From Nansenia antarctica (Eukaryota; Chordata; Actinopteri; Argentiniformes; Microstomatidae), in NCBI GenBank assembly GCA_963989245.1, contig CAXDII010000649.1:37501-101500 (forward strand): a stretch of 64,000 nucleotides of DNA. The letters are read 5' to 3'. Positions 40,301-49,372 of this stretch are shown piece by piece (position 1 is the stretch's first letter; every line of letters begins with the position of its first letter). Made by a program: the position numbers and the translations under genes. The notes beneath the pieces were generated by a model. The model saw only the letters and a list, made by a program, of their open reading frames with translations, was not told the origin of the DNA and did not search any database.

Positions 40301-43300
40301 TCCTCAAGGTGCAGTTCTTCGCCAGATGGTCGCGCCCACAGTTCCAGCACCTCTTGTTCTCCTCGAGCCACCTCTGCTTGTCCTCGGTACTCAGGTTGTT
40401 GAAGTCACTGCACTCATTGAACCAGTGCTCGCTGGGGCAGTACGGACATGGCGGTGGCCCTCTCCGTCCCTTTTGAGGGGGTTGAGAGGAATCCTTTCCC
40501 TCAGGTCGGGTGGTCTTCTCTCTCCGAGGCTCCTCCTCCGTGTGCAGCACTCCTACTGGGCGTCCTCTGTTCGAGCTCGGCCGGTCCCAGCGGTCTCCCT
40601 TCTCCCTCTCCTTCTTCGGCTCAGCGTAACCCATGGCGTCTACGTTGGTGTCATGCACTTCCTCCAGTAGGAACTCCGCGAAGGCAGCCATGCTCAGACC
40701 CAACTTCCCGGGGTGACGAACGCGCTGCTGTCGCCGGAACCTCTCCTGCCGGAAGCGTGGGATCTTGCGGAGCAGCCGCTCTACGTTGGAGGTGCTGTTG
40801 ATCTCGCTGGCGCCAGCTGGGCCCTGCGTCTTCAGCATCCCAACCAAGGTGTGCACGCGGAGCGCGAAGTCATCCAGCGCCCGGTCATCCTTGATGGGGG
40901 CCTGCTGTTCGAGGGCTTGCAGTTCAGCAAGGGCGTGGTTCCAGGGACGACCGTAGCGGGCATCCAAGTCAGCGAGCGCTCTGGTGTAAGGTGTCGGTGC
41001 GGAGGCATGGGCCAGTACCATGTTGTGGGCTCTGGGGTTCCTCACATGCTGAAGGAGAATCGCATATTTGTAGGACTCGGAGCAGGAGTTGTCCAAGAGC
41101 GTGTCTAGGCAGATGCGTAGCTCCACATACTGGCTCCTGTCCTCGTCCTTGAAGAAGGGGAACTTGGGTCCCTCCACCTGGGGGAACATCCTGTAGTGGA
41201 TCATCGGTGCTGGAGTGACGGTCTGGGTGTCCGGCCTGCATGCATTTTGGTGCACTGGAGGACCTAGGGGTGTGCTACGCTCTTGGGGGATGACTCCCCT
41301 CCCGGGCAGCGACGCTGGCTCCCTCTGGGCCGCGTAGCGGTCGGGTCCCTGGTCCTCTTCCTTCCAGGTGGTCAGCTGGGCCTGTAGTTGGACAGTCCTG
41401 GCGGGGTTCATGGAGCCATCGGCGGGGAGTTCAGGAGATGGCACTCGAGAGGGCCGTGCGGATGATACTCTGGAGCTACAGGCCGACGGAGTTCTGCTGA
41501 TGCACACGTCGCGCATGGTCTGCATCATTTCCTCCATCTTCTCTGCGTGCAGTTGCTCTCTCGCCATCTGCCTCTCCGCCGCGCGTTCCGCCCCCTCCAT
41601 CTGGAGGCGCTCGCGCTCGTACTGGATGCGTTCCCTCTCTAACGCCTCCTGGCGCTGTCTCTCCGTCTGGAGGCGGTCGCGCTCCATCTGGAAGCGTTCC
41701 CGTTCTAGCGCCTCCTGGCGCTGGAGGCATTCACGTTCTAGCGCCTCCTGGCGCTGTCTCTCCGTCGCGCGTTCCGCTCCGTGCATCTGCCTCTCCGTCT
41801 GGAGGCGGTCGCGCTCCATCTGGAAGCGTTCCCGTTCTAGCGCCTCCTGGCGCTGGAGGCATTCACGTTCTAGCGCCTCCTGGCGCTGTCTCTCCGTCGC
41901 GCGTTCCGCTCCGTTCATCTGGAGGCGTTCGCGTTCTAGCGCCTCCTGGCGCTGGAGGCGTTCACGCTCAAACTGGAGTCGTTCCCGCTCTAACGCCGTC
42001 TCGGCCTGTTGGCGCTCCCGCTCTAACGCCATCTCGGCCTGTTGGCGCATATATTCGGACAGCGCGGCACCACTCCCTCTGGAGTGCAGGCTATCCGCCC
42101 CAGAGGCAGAACTGCCCACGGAAGCCCTGGACCGGTAGGAAGCCACTGAGCGGCAGGAGCTAGGTCTCGAGCGCGCCGTACTGGGAGGCAGATCGTTAAG
42201 GCTGAGGCCCTCCCTCTTCCGCCCGCAGGCGCTGTCGGACCGGGCCTCTCCTTCCTGTTCTTCCGTTTCCACGGCAAAACCCTGCGGTTCTGCCATCTCA
42301 TCCTCAGGCTGGTGCTCTTTGAGGGCTGTCTCAGTGCTAGCCACCCGCTCGCCGGCGGACACCTCGGCCTCTCCGACCACTGTATCCCGTGGAGTGCGCT
42401 CCTCGCTACCACTCAGTGAGCTTTCGAGCTCAAGCTCATACTCCTGTAACCTCGGAGGCAACCGCGGGACTCTCTGTGGTCGTGGCTCTGGCTCCGGGGG
42501 CGGAGAAAGGGGGGTAACTGTCTGGTCTGGTTGGCTGCGCTCAGCCATGCTATCACTACACTACCTATCCGGCTCGAAGGACCAATTGTAACCAGGGAGT
42601 AGCTGAAAAGGACTGTATACTTTTAGGAAAGGGCTGGTTATCTAACTAAGGGAGCTAAATAGGCAGTATAAGAGGATACAGGCAGGGGGCGACAGCAAAC
42701 CGTTAGACTAGCAGTTAAGGTCGTTAGCATTAGCAAGAGAACTAGCATTAGCATTAGCCTTCAAACAACTAGCATTAGCATTAGCGCTACAAACAACTAG
42801 CATTAGCATTAGCGCTACAAACAACTAGCATTAGCATTAGCGCTACAAACAACTAGCATTAGCATTGAAGCTACAAACAACTAACACACGGTATTACAGA
42901 TGAACAACACATTTATTACACGACGGTTGTATACATCCCCATATATACATTCCCACCCGGCCGGCCACACACACTCTCAATCACTCACTGACAGTCTCTG
43001 GCCTGAACAGGCCTATAGTCCAGTGGCGTGGTGCGCGTCGAGGCCTGGTTGACTGTCCTGTGCGTCGACGAAGTGGTCCGCGTTGAAGCTCCGCTGGAGT
43101 CTGTGTTTGCTCGTGGAGACGACGATTAATGTCCAGCTGGCGTCCCGCTTGGTCCCACGGTGAACAGCCGGCCGCTGGCAAGACGGTCCAACGGGAACAC
43201 AACCAACAGGCTACAGTGGCTCACTCAAGAATCGCTTTTCCTGGCGTCTTCAGTTGCTGCACGGTGTGCTCGCTGCTGAATCCGCCATCTTCGATCGGCT

Positions 43301-44794
43301 TCGTTGCTTCTCTCGTTCTTTCTGCTTCTCTCTCGTTCGTCTGCTCACCACACACTGACTGACTCCGCCCTTCCGGCTCTTATATACCACCACCGAACGT
43401 AGCATCCGGGTCACAGACACACCCCGGATACTACGTCATCAAACATATGCATAAAACATTACAAGAATAATACATATACTTCACGAAACGTATATAATTG
43501 TATAGAAAATAACAAAGGAAATACTAGGGGCAAAAATAGGGCTGGTTTGGGGAAACTAAACTGGCACTAAACTGTGGGCCTTCACAACACTAACATAAGG
43601 TCATGATGGTCTAATTTTACAATTGTTTTTGCTCTTAAGCATCATCAAGACTAGAGGAAACAATTCAACAACTTGACTAAAAACATATATATATAGTATA
43701 TATGTTACGGTACATGTGGGAATACGGTACATGTGGGAAAACTAGGGTTAGGTGCAAGGGTGACTTGGTACATGCTGGCATGTCTAACCCTAACCTTAAC
43801 CCTAACCTTAACCCTAACCCTTACCTTAACCCTAGCACCTAACCCTAACCCTAGTTTTCCCACATGTACCGTAAGATACGTATATATATATATATATATA
43901 TTAGGGATACACACTAACCTTTTCCAATGATATAATAATCCGAGCAAAGGACTGTCAGTCCTAGTAAGATGTAGTAGCTCAAGCCAAATATATACTGAAC
44001 AATATGAATGACCCCATCAGAGAAAATACTGACGAACAGACATTCCAACAGTCGCCTAAGGGAATGGACCCATAGCAGCACCAGCACCAGCACAGCTGAC
44101 ACTTGCGGAACTACACGCAGGACAGGAAACACATGACAATATATTACAAACACATTACATTCTACAGACACAGTAAGGAAACACTGAAGCAAAACAATGG
44201 GACAAAAAGACAGAGAGAGGTTACCTTGCTCTACTGGCACGCCTTCACCTGTCAGGAATCCCAATATATGAGTCAACCATAATGGGTATTGATGGCCCCA
44301 TACAACCATGCGCAGTGACAGGGCAATAAGCACCCCATTCCAGGCAATAGAGACTGCATAGAAGTGCCAGAACCATCTAAAAAGACCAGAATAATGAAAA
44401 GCAGTATCAGAAATGTGTAGGCTAATTCATTCTCAAGGCTAGATGTTTTAATCATCCCTGAAAGCTATCGATCATGTGTGCTGGGACCAACATTTACGTT
44501 AAATAGTAGCAACAATGCCTATATTTAGAGGAAAGGGTAATCTAAAAAAAAAAGTTTAAGATTTCTAATACCCTGTCACCTTTTGGGGACATCAAACACA
44601 CGCAGCCAGTTGTCTCGTTTCAACTGTCGCTTGGTTTTACCATATCTGATTATGTCTTGGAATAATAGATACACGTAAGTTTTCTCGAATTCAGTCGGCA
44701 GGAGAAGTGAAAGTTTGTGAAAACATAGCGATACAAGAAAGCCTAAAGCCAAAGATAACCATATAACTTGAATTATGCTGAATCCGAAAAACAT
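34356..44794 (-). CDS. srd5a3: Polyprenol/polyprenal reductase SRD5A3 (five exons)
   Basis: SRD5A3 is an NADPH-dependent ER membrane enzyme of the steroid 5-alpha-reductase family that works in dolichol synthesis for N-glycosylation. The minus-strand exons are 44794-44580, 44376-44225, 44110-43919, 35030-34899 and 34615-34356. All have GT/AG borders and consistent phase, giving 316 codons plus stop (human protein 318). Landmarks: MFFGFSIIQVIWLSLALGF signal-anchor-like start, IRYGKTK and VFDVPKRW, WFWHFYAVSIAWNG, LRRLLECLFVSIFSDG, VQYIFGLSYYILLGLTVL, then the C-terminal reductase block FAELLIYVSLGV, HSLTWWLVVLYVL and the ending HRKAFIPHLL. Several hydrophobic spans are evident. Intron 3 is about 8.9 kb because it contains a BEL/Pao retrotransposon in the same orientation. 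No exon lesion is seen, so the gene may still work if the intron is spliced. Confidence 0.93.
34671..34800. mobile_element. Tc1/mariner-like terminus in srd5a3 intron 4
   Basis: TACAGTGGGGGAAATAAGTA then TTGAACACATC is the terminus of a very common fish Tc1-like family. Only about 130 bases remain. Confidence 0.65.
35154..36156 (-). repeat. 3' LTR of the BEL/Pao element
   Basis: 1,003 bp. It contains about four copies of a 28-bp unit (AACAACTAGCATTAGCATTA + GCGCTACA) at 35331-35450, and a TATATA-containing promoter-like stretch (CTTATATACCACC at about 35946). Confidence 0.93.
36180..42548 (-). CDS. BEL/Pao Gag-Pol polyprotein
   Basis: An uninterrupted 2,122-residue frame. Approximate order: Pro/Glu-rich N terminus; a highly charged coiled coil of ERERLQRQEALERE-type repeats (166-330); the DUF1759-type Gag region (~460-570); zinc knuckles with CWNCGRDHLAKNC (~735) and CNRCEEVHLHILH; aspartic protease with AVLDDGSERT (~820); RT with FYVDNCLHSS (~1256), a YVDN variant usual in fish BEL; RNase H with FCDASEMAYGSVAY (~1430); integrase zinc finger (~1720) and DDE core with GVDCFGP (~1811), RSDRGTNFVGG (~1873) and GAWEREI (~1919); and a C-terminal basic domain (DUF5641-like) to the stop. 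The proteins would package, reverse transcribe and integrate the element. Confidence 0.95.
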   Translation of the reverse strand: MAERSQPDQTVTPLSPPPEPEPRPQRVPRLPPRLQEYELELESSLSGSEERTPRDTVVGEAEVSAGERVASTETALKEHQPEDEMAEPQGFAVETEEQEGEARSDSACGRKREGLSLNDLPPSTARSRPSSCRSVASYRSRASVGSSASGADSLHSRGSGAALSEYMRQQAEMALERERQQAETALERERLQFERERLQRQEALERERLQMNGAERATERQRQEALERECLQRQEALERERFQMERDRLQTERQMHGAERATERQRQEALERECLQRQEALERERFQMERDRLQTERQRQEALERERIQYERERLQMEGAERAAERQMAREQLHAEKMEEMMQTMRDVCISRTPSACSSRVSSARPSRVPSPELPADGSMNPARTVQLQAQLTTWKEEDQGPDRYAAQREPASLPGRGVIPQERSTPLGPPVHQNACRPDTQTVTPAPMIHYRMFPQVEGPKFPFFKDEDRSQYVELRICLDTLLDNSCSESYKYAILLQHVRNPRAHNMVLAHASAPTPYTRALADLDARYGRPWNHALAELQALEQQAPIKDDRALDDFALRVHTLVGMLKTQGPAGASEINSTSNVERLLRKIPRFRQERFRRQQRVRHPGKLGLSMAAFAEFLLEEVHDTNVDAMGYAEPKKEREKGDRWDRPSSNRGRPVGVLHTEEEPRREKTTRPEGKDSSQPPQKGRRGPPPCPYCPSEHWFNECSDFNNLSTEDKQRWLEENKRCWNCGRDHLAKNCTLRRKCNRCEEVHLHILHEVSLARSTKGNRSPRSGRAPEEETPVYYLDPTQSSGSKVLLKVVKVRLHHNNVEYDTYAVLDDGSERTILLQEAVRRLGLHGTEEKLTLRTIRRDLKEVTGARINFSISPAGRPSDRHRLKNVFTADQLALSRYDYPLERLRARYPHLRRVKLHPIEGAEPTLLIGSDNAALIVSLRPPLRGPRGCPMAVQTALGWALQGATEWRDRDGRATSSLHVRTEEVQTINCLHTSVDSMNVALLDNVQKLWTLDVAPYKNEKLYVRSKEDVYALDLLKAKTVRIEVQGVKRYVTPLLRREHMPEFRVSPRTVLQCLTSTEKRMRKDEVLAASYRTEMKKLTESGLVKKLEPAEANQSAESWYLPHHNVHHNGKNRVVFNCSYQVGKLNLNHYLLPGPTLTPALLGVLVRFRQQPIAVSGDIKRMFHQVRMLEEDKPLMRFLWREDPSDPDPSIYQWEVLPFGTTCSPCCATYALQTHAAQETAPPGVFDAVHKSFYVDNCLHSSKTATEARQLVQDLRAHLQEGGFEICQWASNDPQVIRDLPKEATSTSSEAWVSHSPDDAQEMTLGLIWQFQTDTLRYRNKPAKPQRVTMRTIYSTLASQYDPLGYIAPFTTVAKVLVRELWAQERGWDDPLPRHLAEKWKAWEQELPTLQHIKLQRSYFPPSTDLERSVITLHVFCDASEMAYGSVAYVRAAELGGEVHVSFVLARSRVAPKKQQSIPRLELCAALNGAQLGRFLLDELQLPLKSVTMWSDSTTVLQWLKSSSCRYKVFVGTRVAEILELTEVNCWRYVDTKRNPADVITRGATLQDLSEPHLYHTGPDFLQERESEWPATPALAEDREDKELRKTLFCGVTQVVDPATTPGEECETLEELQKRMFCSKAGLPLDTTLSAEDYTAAELLVLQSAQQDAFSRERECLEKGKPIPSDSRLRGLAPELDGVLIRVGGRLRRAQDLDLDTKHPIVLPTKHPVTRLVIKHHDDKVQHAGGERVFAEVRRRFWILHGREAVRRYQRSCSDCQRWRATPPQPMMSDLPEDRLRLRQAPFHSTGVDCFGPLLVRNRRASEKRWGIIYTCLTTRAMHLEVLHQLTSDSFLMSFKRFTSRRGTPKTLRSDRGTNFVGGEAELRASYAAMTEEARDRLASQQVKFEFNPPNAPHFGGAWEREIRSVKNVLRTILGQKVPTDEVLQTVLAEIEGILNSRPLGYTSSDVADLDPITPNFLLMGRRDSALPQVVYDPAELTGRRWWRHSQVLADQFWKQFILHYLPTLQVRQKWTRERDNLSEGAVVLVIDQSLPRAAWQTGRVTKVLPGPDGRVRTAIVDVGGRTYTRPVARLIELPPISQDTITSYLTLLEQPSQCAFLVN
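41560..42050 (-). repeat. Coding minisatellite in the BEL Gag coiled coil
   Basis: Units built on CGTTCTAGCGCCTCCTGGCG plus CTGGAGGCATTCA recur in direct repeat (for example 41701-41780 and 41831-41900). They encode the ALERE/RLQ heptad-like repeats of the coiled coil without breaking the frame. Confidence 0.9.
42567..42584 (-). promoter_or_regulatory. Primer binding site of the BEL/Pao element (tRNA-Tyr)
   Basis: Two bases inside the 5' LTR the coding strand reads TGGTCCTTCGAGCCGGAT. Its complement, ATCCGGCTCGAAGGACCA, fits the 3' end of tRNA-Tyr, as remembered. Confidence 0.75.
42587..43589 (-). repeat. 5' LTR of the BEL/Pao element
   Basis: Direct repeat of 35154-36156 with the same internal 28-bp tandem units. 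It would carry the promoter for the gag-pol transcript. Confidence 0.93.
43705..43905. repeat. Fold-back element enclosing telomere-like repeats
   Basis: The arm TACGGTACATGTGGGAAAAC plus TAGGGTTAGGTGC (43723-43755) is inverted at 43835-43873. Between and within the arms are variants of CCCTAA/CCTTAA (about 43788-43858). A partial extra copy of the left arm lies at 43705-43720, and (AT)n follows at 43880-43900. It lies in srd5a3 intron 3 beside the BEL insertion. Confidence 0.8.
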
Positions 44795-44914
44795 TTTACT
44801 AACGTTCTTTGGTCCAGCCAGTTAGAATCCTCCGTAGGACAACACGAATTAAGTATATAGTTCCGTCGACGCACAAGTAACAGTACTAGTGTTCCGTGGT
44901 AGACAAAAGTCGAT

Positions 44915-45108
44915 GGCCCTTTCTCAATTGTAGAAACTCCATTCCTCGCGTCCTATCTCCTGTCCACTCGTCGCATCATAATTAAAATGCATTGGAGGAG
45001 AATATCTCGGTTGTTCCCCTATTCTCCTCCAATGCTATTTGAGAAGCAGCAAGTGAGAGACACGCAAGAGAGGAAACGAGGAATCAAGTTTCTAACAGGG
45101 AAAGGGCC
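44915..45108. mobile_element. Imperfect fold-back MITE upstream of srd5a3
   Basis: The left arm GGCCCTTTCTCAATTGTAGA then AACTCCATTCCTCG is inverted on the right (CGAGGAATCAAGTTTCTAAC then AGGGAAAGGGCC). The centre pairs GCATTGGAGGAGAAT with ATTCTCCTCCAATGC. It begins about 120 bases upstream of the srd5a3 ATG, so it may overlap the promoter. Confidence 0.7.
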
Positions 45109-45370
45109 CTGGCTTCCAACTATAATATATAACCCAATATATATAACCCAATTTTACCCAATACTCAAGTATTCTGGTTAGGACATAAGTATTTAGTGAT
45201 CCTAAAACTGTTGTTTGTTATATTGAGTGGGCTCACTATATCCAAATCATATTGGTATGCATAAAAAAAGACAGAACCCATTACTTTAAAAAATAAAAAT
45301 AAAAATATTTGTATGTGTTGGGATGAGGGGTTGGGAGTGTGTGTGTTTGGGTGAAGGGGGGATAGTTGGG

Positions 45371-45439
<69 letters not shown>

Positions 45440-45517
45440 GGGTGGTGGGGTTGTGTGTTTTGGGGGGTGGGGAGTGGAAATGGGGGGATGTGTGTGTGTG
45501 AGTGAGAAGAATGTCAC
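45109..45517. other. Intergenic with (GT)n
   Basis: No gene. (GT)n at 45373-45438 within a G-rich stretch. Confidence 0.7.
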
Positions 45518-46031
45518 TTAAGATCCATTCTGGTGTGTAGGCTTGCGAGATCTTCTAGCGACTGCAGTAGATTTCCTTGTCCAGCTGGGCTGGTGACTGC
45601 GGGAGGCTGAGCTGCTGACGTCTCCTCCTTCACTCTGGCTGGCTTCTCTCTGGCGTTTCTTGCTGCCAGCCGCCTTGGGCCTGCCGTTGGATAGGTTGCA
45701 GGGAAGATTGCCTGGCACCTGACTGGCCTCCATGTACGTCTGCTGCAGAGCACTCTGGGACAGGCCTGTGAGGCACTGTGAGGCCTGCGAGACACTGTGA
45801 GGTCTGCTGGGATAGCCGGGGACATGATCTATCCTTCTGATAAGACTCTCGACCTAGATCAACCAGGGTGGACTCCTGCTGGAGTTTAACCGACCAGCTT
45901 TCTGCCTTCAGCAACTGCTGAATATGGAGAACGGGCAATTGGAATGTTTCCTTTTTTCTTTTGAGGGCCGGTCTCATGTTGAGCAGTGCTGCTTTGAAGC
46001 CCTCACAACGTTCTCTTGGTTCCTGACACAT
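45518..46031 (-). other. Unidentified coding-like stretch
   Basis: Overlapping open frames on the minus strand together look like coding sequence. 46031-45630 carries ALLNMRPALKRKKETFQL then LHIQQLLKAESWSVKLQQ. A second frame (45733-45518) continues with a Ser/Lys/Arg-rich C terminus ending THQNGS and stop. A frame change near 45800 would be needed to join them, or an intron. I do not recognise the family. It could be a terminal exon of a basic nuclear protein or part of a mobile element. Confidence 0.3.
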
Positions 46032-46689
46032 TTGGGAAAGATTGTTCTAAGTTTACAAGCACATACAATGTTAAATGACCTACAGCTTGTATAGGCCAAT
46101 TATCTGTCAATTTGATCCTTTATATTTTCCTAACAATAACTGTAGGCTACATGGCAATATTCAAATATATTACTGTTACTGTAGGGGAGAGCGGGGTAAT
46201 GTGATACATTTTTTACATTTGCTCCCCTCTAGCCAAGCTAAAATGAGTAAATCAGTAAAATGTACAAAATTCCCATTAATTCAGGATGTTTTCTCGCTAT
46301 GGAAATGATCAGAATGTCTCCAGGACAAAGGGCAATGAAAATATGATTGTTTTTTAAAAAGTGGTCTTGTGTCTCACTTTACCTCAGCTTAGGGGTAAAC
46401 TGAGACCGACCAGAGAAATCAAGGGGGTAAAGTGAACCAGTTGGGGGTAAGTTGATCCACTTACTTACTTTTTCCACTTTAAAACTACCATAACAACACA
46501 TGTTGTAAGAATTAGAATCCTGACAGCTAGATTGACAACCACACATTCCAAAACTAATGTTGGACTAGTAACAGAATCATGGGGATTGGTCAATTAAGCA
46601 CATTTTTTTTAAATACTTGAAAGTAACCCAAAGTACTTACACAGTAAATCAAATACAACATAATATAATTCAAAATGTTTTATTTAATT

Positions 46690-46920
46690 AACATTCACAG
46701 TGTGGAGGTCAGAACACAGGACCTTTAGAGCCAGCTAGTGTATGGGGGTCAGAGCAAAGGACAAGCAGAACCAGCTAATACACAGTCTGGGGGTCAGAAC
46801 ATGGACCCATAATCAGAACCAGCTAGTACACAGTCTGGGGGTCAGAACATAGGACCATCAGAAACAGCTAGAACAGCCTGGGACTCAGGACACAGGCTAG
46901 ACCCACCTGGATTAGAACAT
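46690..46920. repeat. Minisatellite, ~45-60-bp unit
   Basis: About four imperfect units containing GGGGGTCAGAACATAGGACC and CAGAACCAGCTAGTACACAG, in the 3' untranslated part of the pogo-like element. Confidence 0.8.
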
Positions 46921-46944
46921 CAGCCTCATACTCTTAAACAAGGC

Positions 46945-48217
46945 CTACTCTACATTCCAGCCCTGAAGGTTACAGGGAAAGGTGAAGAGTTGCTCTCTCC
47001 GTGTGGTTCCTCCAGGCCTATTAGGTTGAGGCAGCTTCTTCACCACATCACCTTTAGGAACATGTGCCACATCATTTTCTTTTAAAGCAAACGTGGGTCT
47101 CTCCCACTCTTTCTTGTTTCCCTGGATTCTTCTGAGGAATTGTGTAAGTATTTCGTCATCCTCAACTTTCTCAACCATGCCAACGTAACGGACACTCCTG
47201 CGTTTCGTTGCAAAGTTAACTAGGACAAAGTCACCCACGTTCAGATCTGTGTTTCCAGGATCACTTCTTTCATCCTCAGAGCTCTCTTCGTCAAACTCCT
47301 CATCAAGTGGGACTGCGATATCACTCTCCTCAGAGCTGCTATCTATGATTTTCTTTTTGGGTGCTTTCTTTTTCGGTTTTCCCTTTTCTTTGCTATTTTG
47401 CTTTTTCCCTGCCAGTTTATTTTGTCTCTCTTCATAAGCCTTTTCTATTGTCTGCTTCTCTGGAGTATCAGTTAGGATGGCTGTCTTAACACGCTTTCTT
47501 TTGATTTGTGCTGTGGGGGGACATTTGGGAAGTGGTAGGATTTCACGAGGAGACACATATCCAGGTCGGCTGGGAACACGTGGCACATCTGAGTCAGCTG
47601 GCGAGGCACATCCATGAGGACCACGCGGAGTGGATGGATTAGCATCAGCGAGTGGATCATCTGCAGCAGGTGGTTCAACTGCAGAAGGTGGATCATCTGC
47701 ACGACGTGCTAAGAAGCTGCCAAACCAATCTTCTCCTAAAGAGTAGAGAATTAATTATTATAAGATTTAGCTTTGTGGCAAGATCAGTTGGCCTAAGTTA
47801 ACCTACAGAATCACGTGATCTCTTGCACACCCTAGCCTATCTGCACATTGTTTCTCTGTCCAATTGGCAGGGACAGGGATATTGTTTCTCTCTGCGTATT
47901 CAAATGCCAGTTCACGGCACTTAACTGGAGCAAGGCCATGGAACTGGTCAGCTAGTTGTTTCAAGTTTGGCAAGCTCCTCCTCCATCTCATCTGTGAAAA
48001 TTATCTTTGCCTCAGCTACTGCACCCCAGGCTACTGATTTAACTTCCCCTTTCTCTTTTTTCTTTATGAATCTTTGTAGGGTTGTCTTGTCAATATTTCT
48101 ATCCCTTCCAGCTTTTCTTAAGGACTTCTTTCCTTGCATGACCTCAGCGACTGCACTCTCCATCTCTTCGAGGGTTGTTTGGCCCCAGGTTGTCTTCTTG
48201 GTGTACTTTCTTGGCAT
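46945..48217 (-). pseudogene. Pogo/Tigger-like transposase lacking its DDE core
   Basis: The N-terminal frame (48217-47948) begins MPRKYTKKTTWGQTTLEEME and contains a psq-type helix-turn-helix (DRNIDKTTLQRFIKKK). A CENP-B-type HTH piece follows (47991-47803, LAFEYAERNNIPVPANWT). After a gap, a frame from about 47735 to 46945 gives GEDWFGSFLARR and then a long acidic/basic tail with DSSSEESDIAVPLDEEF and VGDFVLVNFATKRR. The DDE catalytic domain of roughly 200 residues expected between the HTH and the tail is absent, so this copy cannot transpose by itself. Confidence 0.7.
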
Positions 48218-48457
48218 GATGTCTTTTCTACAATGTTTATGACATTAAAAATCAAACATATGTTATGTAATATTACACTAAAATATGTTTAAGACTGGGG
48301 GGATCACGTGGGCTGGCAATGGTGTAGGACGTGTTTCGCTTGAGCTCCCGTCGGACTTCTGTTTTATTTAATTTAATAAGCTTTCTACATTACAAGATAC
48401 TGGGAAACTTGTCCCTAACATATTCCTAAAATCAAAAGTCTGTGTATTTAGGGGTCA

Positions 48458-49372
48458 ATGGCTGCAAATCTGCGCAAATATAAGTACAATCCGTCCGCTA
48501 CTAGGCCAAACGCCACCGCGACATCGAGTCCCACAGCTACCCCGGCTCAGACGGTCCCGCCCCGGACAGACAACCCAGTGATGGACGCTGTAGCGTTGAA
48601 AACAGAGATCCTCCTCTCGCTGAAATCCGACATTGTCGAGGTTAATTGGACAGAGATTAAAAATGCACTAGCCGAAGATTTCAACTATATTAAAAGTGAA
48701 CTTCAAGCAGTAAAATCGGAAATAATTAACAATACTGCGGCGGTTCAGTCTGAGATTGACCAAATAAAGGCTACAATCACGGAGGTGGAGGGCGGCCTGT
48801 CAACGTGGTCGGACGAGGTGGTGGCCCTGCGGACTACGGTGACGGGCTTGAAAGCAGAGGTAACCGGGCTCAGAGAGAGATGCGACGACATGGAGGGAAG
48901 AATGAGGAGATGCAACATCAGAATACTAGGGGTGGCCGAGACGAATGGATCATGCTCTACTGCATCGGTCTCGAAACTACTGAAGGAAGCGCTACAACTG
49001 GATAGAGATGTGCTTGTGGACCGTTCACACAGAACCCTGGCTCAGAGGAGACCGGAGGGGAAACCACGCGCCATCATTGCTAAACTCCATTACTACCAGG
49101 ACTGCGTTGAGGTGCTGAGCTGCGCGCGCACTCGAGCTCCTCTCCGGGTCAACGGGCAGACCATCGCCATCTTTCCGGATTATGCTGTCAGCGTCGCCAG
49201 GGCCAGGGCTGCGTTCACGGAGGTCAGGAAGCTGCTGCGCAACCGTCAGGGCATCCGGTATGGTATACTGTTTCCAGCCCGACTCCGCATCACACACAAC
49301 GGAGAAGAAAAGGAATTCACAGATGCAGCGATGGACTACGTTAAGAAGAACGTCATCCCTGCAACAGGCTAA
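48458..49372 (+). CDS. LINE ORF1 protein (L1-type, coiled coil + RRM)
   Basis: 304 residues. A Thr/Pro/Ala-rich N terminus (to ~40) is followed by a coiled coil with heptads such as SELQAVKSEIINNTAAVQSE (~65-150). Next comes an RRM-like domain starting MRRCNIRILGVAET (~150-235). The C-terminal domain ends RITHNGEEKEFTDAAMDYVK. L1 ORF1p trimerises and binds the element RNA as a nucleic-acid chaperone. The frame is intact. The start follows about 160 bases of 5' UTR. Confidence 0.88.
   Translation: MAANLRKYKYNPSATRPNATATSSPTATPAQTVPPRTDNPVMDAVALKTEILLSLKSDIVEVNWTEIKNALAEDFNYIKSELQAVKSEIINNTAAVQSEIDQIKATITEVEGGLSTWSDEVVALRTTVTGLKAEVTGLRERCDDMEGRMRRCNIRILGVAETNGSCSTASVSKLLKEALQLDRDVLVDRSHRTLAQRRPEGKPRAIIAKLHYYQDCVEVLSCARTRAPLRVNGQTIAIFPDYAVSVARARAAFTEVRKLLRNRQGIRYGILFPARLRITHNGEEKEFTDAAMDYVKKNVIPATG

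Larger units (their letters stand above)
35154..43589 (-). mobile_element. Full-length BEL/Pao LTR retrotransposon in srd5a3 intron 3
   Basis: Two 1,003-bp LTRs (35154-36156 and 42587-43589) begin TGTAACC and end CACAACA, with no difference noticed by eye. A 5-bp duplication CTAAC flanks the element (35149-35153 and 43590-43594). One open gag-pol frame of 2,122 codons fills the interior. Together these show a recent, possibly competent insertion in the same orientation as the host gene. Confidence 0.96.
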
